DNA of 64,000 nt from contig NZ_JBDFMI010000001.1 of NCBI RefSeq assembly GCF_047238185.1, forward strand, positions 2,108,001 to 2,172,000, written 5' to 3'. Below, piece by piece: positions 60,086 to 64,000 of the stretch (the stretch's first letter is position 1; every line of letters starts with the position of its first letter). This DNA comes from Bacillus_AD sp047238185. GTDB taxonomy: Bacteria > Bacillota > Bacilli > Bacillales > DSM-1321. Both the position numbers and the translations under genes were made by a program. The notes beneath the pieces were generated by a model. It worked only from the letters and a program-made list of their open reading frames with translations. It was not told the origin of the DNA and did not search any database.

Positions 60086-60110
60086 CAAAAAAAAGGAGAC
60101 CTCTGTCCCC
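60086..60110 (-). terminator. Terminator of spoVK
   Basis: GGAGAC (60095-60100) pairs with GTCCCC (60105-60110) with one G-U pair; minus-strand T run of eight follows. The spoVK stop overlaps it. Confidence 0.72.
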
Positions 60111-61063
60111 TATTCCACATCTAGCTGCAGATCCTGCGAACGGATTGTCTGCAGTTCTCTTTTATCATACATATCATTAATGAGGAGTCTCATCGCTTGG
60201 GAACGGATTGATTTTTCAATCGCATTGCGAATATAGCGGCCATTTGAAAAACTGATAGGACTCCAGCTATTCTTCAAATGGATTAAATGCTGTTCAAATT
60301 GTTTTTCAGCTTCTGCACTGAACTGATACTGCTTATTTTCCAGCATGATTGCCGCTATCTCCATCAATTGCTCCACTGTATAATCCGGAAAATCCACTAC
60401 AATCGGAAAACGGGAATGCAACCCTGGATTCAGCGTCAAGAAATCGAGCATTTCGCTTGAATAACCAGCCAGTATCAAAATGAATTCCTGATGCCGGTCC
60501 TCCATATGCTTTACCAATGTATCAATTGCTTCCTTGCCGAAATCTTTTTCACCCCCACGCCCTAAAGAATAGGCTTCATCAATAAATAAAATGCCGCCAA
60601 TTGCTTTTTTGACAAGGTCCCTCGTCTTTTGGGCGGTATGGCCGATATATTCACCCACAAGATCCGCCCGTTCCGCTTCGATTAAATGCCCTTTTGTCAA
60701 TACATTCATTTTCAGGAAAAGCTTGCCGATCAACCTTGCCACTGTCGTTTTTCCCGTCCCGGGATTTCCCCTGAACATCATATGTAATGCTTGCTTTTCC
60801 GATTTAAGCCCTTTTTCTTCTCTCTTTTTATTGACATAAATCCAGGCATATATTTGCTTTATAATTTTTTTCATTTCTTCCATTCCGACCAGGGCATCCA
60901 TTTCTTTTTCAATTTGCTTCAATTCTTGATGGTGGTCCGGAATTTCATGGGACACCTTTTCAAGCAAAGGAGGCTCCTTCGTTATGCTTCTACGTTTTTG
61001 ATTGGAAATGACTATATTTATTTGGGCATTATTTCTCCCTTTCATTGAGTCGCTCACATTCAT
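60110..61063 (-). CDS. spoVK: Stage V sporulation protein K, AAA+ ATPase
   Basis: About 317 residues. AAA+ module of the CbxX/CfqX type: Walker A GNPGTGKTTVARL near 105, Walker B GGILFIDEAYSLGRG near 160, and NPGLHSRFP (sensor/arginine region) near 225. Required for spore maturation in the B. subtilis mother cell; client unknown. The start is uncertain: ATG at 61063 has GAGGGG only three bases away, while the next codon choices (GTG, ATG) have better spacing. No LysM domain. Confidence 0.93.
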   Translation of the reverse strand: MNVSDSMKGRNNAQINIVISNQKRRSITKEPPLLEKVSHEIPDHHQELKQIEKEMDALVGMEEMKKIIKQIYAWIYVNKKREEKGLKSEKQALHMMFRGNPGTGKTTVARLIGKLFLKMNVLTKGHLIEAERADLVGEYIGHTAQKTRDLVKKAIGGILFIDEAYSLGRGGEKDFGKEAIDTLVKHMEDRHQEFILILAGYSSEMLDFLTLNPGLHSRFPIVVDFPDYTVEQLMEIAAIMLENKQYQFSAEAEKQFEQHLIHLKNSWSPISFSNGRYIRNAIEKSIRSQAMRLLINDMYDKRELQTIRSQDLQLDVE

Positions 61064-61458
61064 ACACCCCTCAATCACCACTGTTCTTCTCCATTTCCCG
61101 ATCTATGTCCAACTGTACATGAACTTTTTATACAATCTTTCGACAGCATTTACGATTTCATAGGTTACAGCCTTGGGGAACGGTGCCGAACCTGACCGAT
61201 TATTGGCACAAAGCGCGCATTATTGACAACTTTCAGCTATCCAATTTGTTTTTTGTCTATTTCTGCGCTTTCCCAAGAAATAACAGCCGGTCATGTATGG
61301 TTCTGCACTGCTTCTTACCCATTTTATGCACCTGCTTTTCGTTTTATGACCAGGATGCCCCGATTTAAAAGCCGGCTCTGTCCTATATGGCACACAGCTT
61401 TCTCTTATTGATCCGTTCGTTGTCCGCTCCCTCACAAGGCGATTCGAAATAAAGAAAA
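61064..61458. other. Gene-free region between hfq and spoVK
   Basis: B. subtilis carries nrd, cwlC and other genes here; they are missing. A minus-strand open frame of 71 codons (61435-61220) has an unnatural composition and no good ribosome site; I do not call it a gene. Confidence 0.5.
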
Positions 61459-61482
61459 AAGCAGACTGGAATGTCTGCTTTC
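61459..61482 (-). terminator. Terminator of hfq
   Basis: AAGCAGAC (61459-61466) pairs exactly with GTCTGCTT (61473-61480); minus-strand TTTTTTC follows. Confidence 0.88.
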
Positions 61483-61519
61483 ACTTTCTTTCATTATTTC
61501 ATTGTAGACCAAATTTTCA

Positions 61520-61747
61520 TTATGCTTCAAAATTTATCTGTACATTACGTTGTGGAGCAAACGTGGATATAGCATGTTTAAATACAAGCTGCTGTTTTCC
61601 TTCACTCTCAAACAATACGGTAAAGTTATCAAATCCTTTGATTTGCCCTCTGATTTGAAAGCCATTCAAAAGAAATACAGTCACATATGTCCCTTCTTTT
61701 CGTAATTGATTCAGAAATTGATCTTGGATATTAACAGATGTTTTCAT
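61520..61747 (-). CDS. hfq: RNA chaperone Hfq
   Basis: 75-residue Sm-like protein that forms hexameric rings binding AU-rich small RNAs and mRNAs. QDQFLNQLRKEGTYVTVFLL, NGFQIRGQIKGFDNFTVLFE (Sm1) and LVFKHAISTFAPQ (Sm2, YKHAIS-like) are all present. GGAGG lies ten bases before the ATG. It follows miaA with a gap of 25 bases, as in many bacteria. Confidence 0.98.
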   Translation of the reverse strand: MKTSVNIQDQFLNQLRKEGTYVTVFLLNGFQIRGQIKGFDNFTVLFESEGKQQLVFKHAISTFAPQRNVQINFEA

Positions 61748-61772
61748 TGCAACAGATCCTCCTCATTATACT

Positions 61773-62726
61773 CTATTGTTTATAATTCGCCTCTATTGAC
61801 AACTTTCCTTCAACGTAAGCGAGTATTTCATGAACTTTTTTTGGATACGGTTCATCATCCATCTTAAACCACTCGAGATCCATTTTATTCCGGAACCACG
61901 TTAATTGCCTTTTGGCATACCGCCTTGAATTTTGCTTCAGCTGCTGAACGGCATCTTCATACGAAACCAAACCGTCAAAGTATGCGTACAGTTCCTTATA
62001 TCCGATTGCCTGGATGGATTGGCAATCCCTAAAGCCCCGCTCGTACAGCCCTTTTACTTCATTTAGCAAACCGGCTTCAAGCATCAGGTCAACACGTTTA
62101 TCTATTCGTTCGTATAATGTCTCACGGTCAATATTTAAGCCGATGAGAGCCGCATCATACACATATTCCTTATTCTCTTTCTGTTGCTGGTCGCTCATTT
62201 TTTCACCTGTACAATGGTAAATCTCCAGAGCGCGGATTACTCTTCTCGTATTATTCGGATGAATAGCGTGCGCGCTTTCTGAATCGATTTCAGCCAACAT
62301 TTGATGCACTTTCTTAACGCCGTCCTTACGGGCTATTGATTCAAGCTCGCTCCTATAAGCCGGATCGCTAACCGATTCTGAAAAAGAATAGTTTTGTAAT
62401 ACTGCTTCTATGTATAAGCCGGTTCCACCTGCAATAATCGGTACATGCCCCCTCGAAGAAATATCCTCGATTGCAGCAGTGACAAGTTCCTGGAATTGGG
62501 CCACATTGAAAGGTTCATCGGGATTTTTTATGTCGATTAAATGGTGGGGGATCCCTTCCATTTCTTCATTCGTAATTTTGGCTGTGCCAATATCCATTCC
62601 CCGGTACACCTGCATGGAATCGCCACTGATGATTTCACCTGAAAAGGCTTTTGCCACATCGACGCTTAATCGGGTTTTTCCGACTGCTGTCGGCCCCATA
62701 ATACAAACTAGTTTTTGTTTCCTCAT
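61773..62726 (-). CDS. miaA: tRNA dimethylallyltransferase MiaA
   Basis: Transfers dimethylallyl to A37 of tRNAs that read codons starting with U. 317 residues from the ATG at 62726. P-loop GPTAVGKT near 11-18, then SGDSMQVYRGMDIGTAK near 33-49 and the active-site GGTGLYIEA near 100. A longer frame exists 14 codons upstream; I prefer the shorter by comparison with the usual length. In an operon with hfq. Confidence 0.96.
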   Translation of the reverse strand: MRKQKLVCIMGPTAVGKTRLSVDVAKAFSGEIISGDSMQVYRGMDIGTAKITNEEMEGIPHHLIDIKNPDEPFNVAQFQELVTAAIEDISSRGHVPIIAGGTGLYIEAVLQNYSFSESVSDPAYRSELESIARKDGVKKVHQMLAEIDSESAHAIHPNNTRRVIRALEIYHCTGEKMSDQQQKENKEYVYDAALIGLNIDRETLYERIDKRVDLMLEAGLLNEVKGLYERGFRDCQSIQAIGYKELYAYFDGLVSYEDAVQQLKQNSRRYAKRQLTWFRNKMDLEWFKMDDEPYPKKVHEILAYVEGKLSIEANYKQ

Positions 62727-62884
62727 TCTTTTCAACTGCCTTAATTCTATTTGCTTATATAGTATCACAAGATGGCCGCAAGAAGTTAAGTTATCCGTGG
62801 ATTCTATAATATCTATTCTTTTTAAAAATAGAAATCACCAATTAAGTTATTCCCATATCATTCTTATTTAAAACTTAAAAAGAA

Positions 62885-62914
62885 TTAATATTTTTCCATT
62901 AAACCCGCATACTA
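62885..62914 (+). promoter_or_regulatory. Candidate SigG promoter of the gerA operon
   Basis: TTAATA (62885-62890), 17-base spacer, CATACTA (62908-62914). The -10 is an exact SigG match and the -35 differs from TGAATA by one base. SigG drives germinant-receptor operons in the forespore. Confidence 0.72.
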
Positions 62915-62949
62915 ACAATCAGTCATATAAAACAAAGCAGGTGATATAG

Positions 62950-64000
62950 ATGCAGTTCCCATTCTTCAAAAAGAAAAAACAGCAAGAAATAAAGCAAGAA
63001 ATAAAACCTACTACAGAAATTGATAAAGTAACATTCGAAATAACAGATAATCTCAATAAAAACGTAGAGGAAATAAAAAAAGCCATAAATAATAGCGATG
63101 ATATACTCACAAGAGATTTGAACCTGCAAGATAAACAGGCAAAGCTCATCTATTTGTATAGCCTGGCAGATAATAATGTTATCCAGACAGTATTAGATGA
63201 TTTACTGAACAGCCAATATCCTTTAGATGAATCGCCAAACTTCACTTTAGAAAAAATAGAAGGGGAAAACCTTCCATCAGAAGTAATTACACATTTATTA
63301 ACAGGATTCGCCTTGTTGCTTTTCGAAGGATCTGAAACCCCGTATGCGTTTATGGCTTTGCGGCCAGATGGGCGGCAAGTTTCGATTCCAACTTCAGAAA
63401 ATGTCGTCAGAGGATCCCACGAAGGCTATGTGGAATCCTTACAAACAAATCTGTTTATGATACGTAAGGCGCTTGTTTCTCCCAATTTTACTGTCAAACA
63501 GCTCAAAGTGGGGAAAGAGGCAGAAAAAACGGCTGCAATATTATTCTTAAATAACGTCGCTAATGCCGACCTAATTAAGATGGTCGAAGAAAGAATTAAA
63601 AGCATCGACATCGATTCCGTATTCAGCCTATCGGTGATGGAATCCTTTATTGAGGATTATACCCTTACGCCGTTCTCGCAAACGTTGACAACCGAACGAA
63701 TCGACCGTACTGTAGGAAGCCTTATGGAAGGCAGGATCGTGCTATTATTGGACGGCAATCCGTGTGCTTCTATTCTGCCTGTCACCTTTGCATCGTTTTT
63801 CCAGTCACCCGATGACTACAATCTTCGGGTCATGATTTCAACATTCAATAGATTTATCCGATTCACTTCATTTTTCACTGCTATCCTATTGCCAGCTTTT
63901 TATATTGCCATTATAGGCTTTCATTATGAAGTGATTCCACAGAGCATGATTTTCGTTGTCAAAAAATCGGTGAATAACATTCCATACAACCCTTTAATCG
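62950..64000 (+). CDS. Spore germination protein, GerAA-type (3' end cut by window)
   Basis: A subunit of a nutrient germinant receptor; GerA-type proteins sit in the spore inner membrane with B and C subunits that should follow downstream. 350 residues are visible. The N-terminus MQFPFFKKKKQQEIKQEIKP is a soluble extension; then NNVIQTVLDDLL, GSETPYAFMALRPDGRQVSIP, GSHEGYVESLQTNLFMIRKA, DYTLTPFSQTLTTERIDR and MEGRIVLLLDGNPCASILPVTFASFFQSPDDYN mark the GerA domain, and the first membrane helix begins near FIRFTSFFTAILLPAFYIAI. AGGTGATATAG precedes the ATG; a SigG promoter lies in front. Confidence 0.92.
   Translation, partial: MQFPFFKKKKQQEIKQEIKPTTEIDKVTFEITDNLNKNVEEIKKAINNSDDILTRDLNLQDKQAKLIYLYSLADNNVIQTVLDDLLNSQYPLDESPNFTLEKIEGENLPSEVITHLLTGFALLLFEGSETPYAFMALRPDGRQVSIPTSENVVRGSHEGYVESLQTNLFMIRKALVSPNFTVKQLKVGKEAEKTAAILFLNNVANADLIKMVEERIKSIDIDSVFSLSVMESFIEDYTLTPFSQTLTTERIDRTVGSLMEGRIVLLLDGNPCASILPVTFASFFQSPDDYNLRVMISTFNRFIRFTSFFTAILLPAFYIAIIGFHYEVIPQSMIFVVKKSVNNIPYNPLI

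Noticed and set aside
61220..61435. Minus-strand frame of 71 codons between hfq and spoVK
   Set aside because: Composition rich in Arg, Ser and Cys with no fold-like pattern; no good ribosome site.
1..64000. CRISPR array, prophage, or defence island
   Set aside because: No spaced direct repeats of 25-40 bases, no phage structural genes, no Cas, restriction-modification or other recognised defence genes were found.

Overview
The window is a stretch of chromosome from a low-GC, endospore-forming Firmicute of the family Bacillaceae. It carries spo0E-like, sirA, spoVK, cotD, tgl and gerA genes, LexA boxes of the Bacillus type, GlnR boxes, and gene orders that follow Bacillus subtilis closely (yneK-ccdC-yneI-ccdA; yneF-sirA-tkt-ynzC-yneB-yneA-lexA; glnA-glnR-ynbB-spoVK-hfq-miaA). 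I cannot name the species. Unusually for a Bacillus relative, it has selenocysteine machinery: selD (cut by the left edge), selB, and a recognisable selC tRNA with anticodon TCA.

Layout. 0-8 kb: selD converges on selB; sbcDC follows, then a DUF2621 gene, then selC on the opposite strand. 8-18.6 kb: a conserved housekeeping block on the minus strand (ccd genes, a prohibitin-like operon, yneF, sirA, tkt, ynzC and the SOS genes yneB and yneA divergent from lexA), into which a plus-strand spo0E-like gene is set. 18.6-33.5 kb: mixed accessory and core genes (a cyclic-phosphate receiver protein, cotD, a lone divergent dihydrofolate reductase, ktrD, a ROK kinase, an alpha/beta hydrolase, a DrrAB-like ABC exporter, and a YeiL-like regulator divergent from an HcaT-like MFS transporter with a perfect palindrome between them). 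33.5-56 kb: an accessory region of short membrane, secreted or unrecognised proteins, often alone between their own terminators. It holds two pairs of secreted or membrane paralogues (SH3b proteins at 34.5 and 52.3 kb; a family with no recognised domain at 40.9 and 42.8 kb), a complete IS21-family element, and several small genes broken by stops or frameshifts. 56-64 kb: the conserved glnA-glnR-ynbB-spoVK-hfq-miaA block, then the start of a gerA-type germinant receptor operon running off the right edge.

How the parts work together. SelD supplies selenophosphate, selC is the tRNA and SelB delivers Sec-tRNA to in-frame UGA codons; no convincing selenoprotein is visible here, and the two UGA-interrupted reading frames are better read as pseudogenes. 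The SOS genes share three LexA boxes in one divergent region. Several sites fit the genes beside them: a SigK promoter before cotD, a SigG promoter before gerA, a Spo0A box before sirA, a SigD-like promoter before yjfB, an ECF-type promoter before a small membrane protein, and tandem GlnR boxes before glnRA.

I did not find a multi-gene defence island, CRISPR array, prophage or secondary-metabolite cluster. The least explained material is the 33.5-56 kb region with its paralogous exported proteins, orphan terminators and tiny membrane peptides. All family assignments come from reading motifs and remembered family features; no database search was possible.
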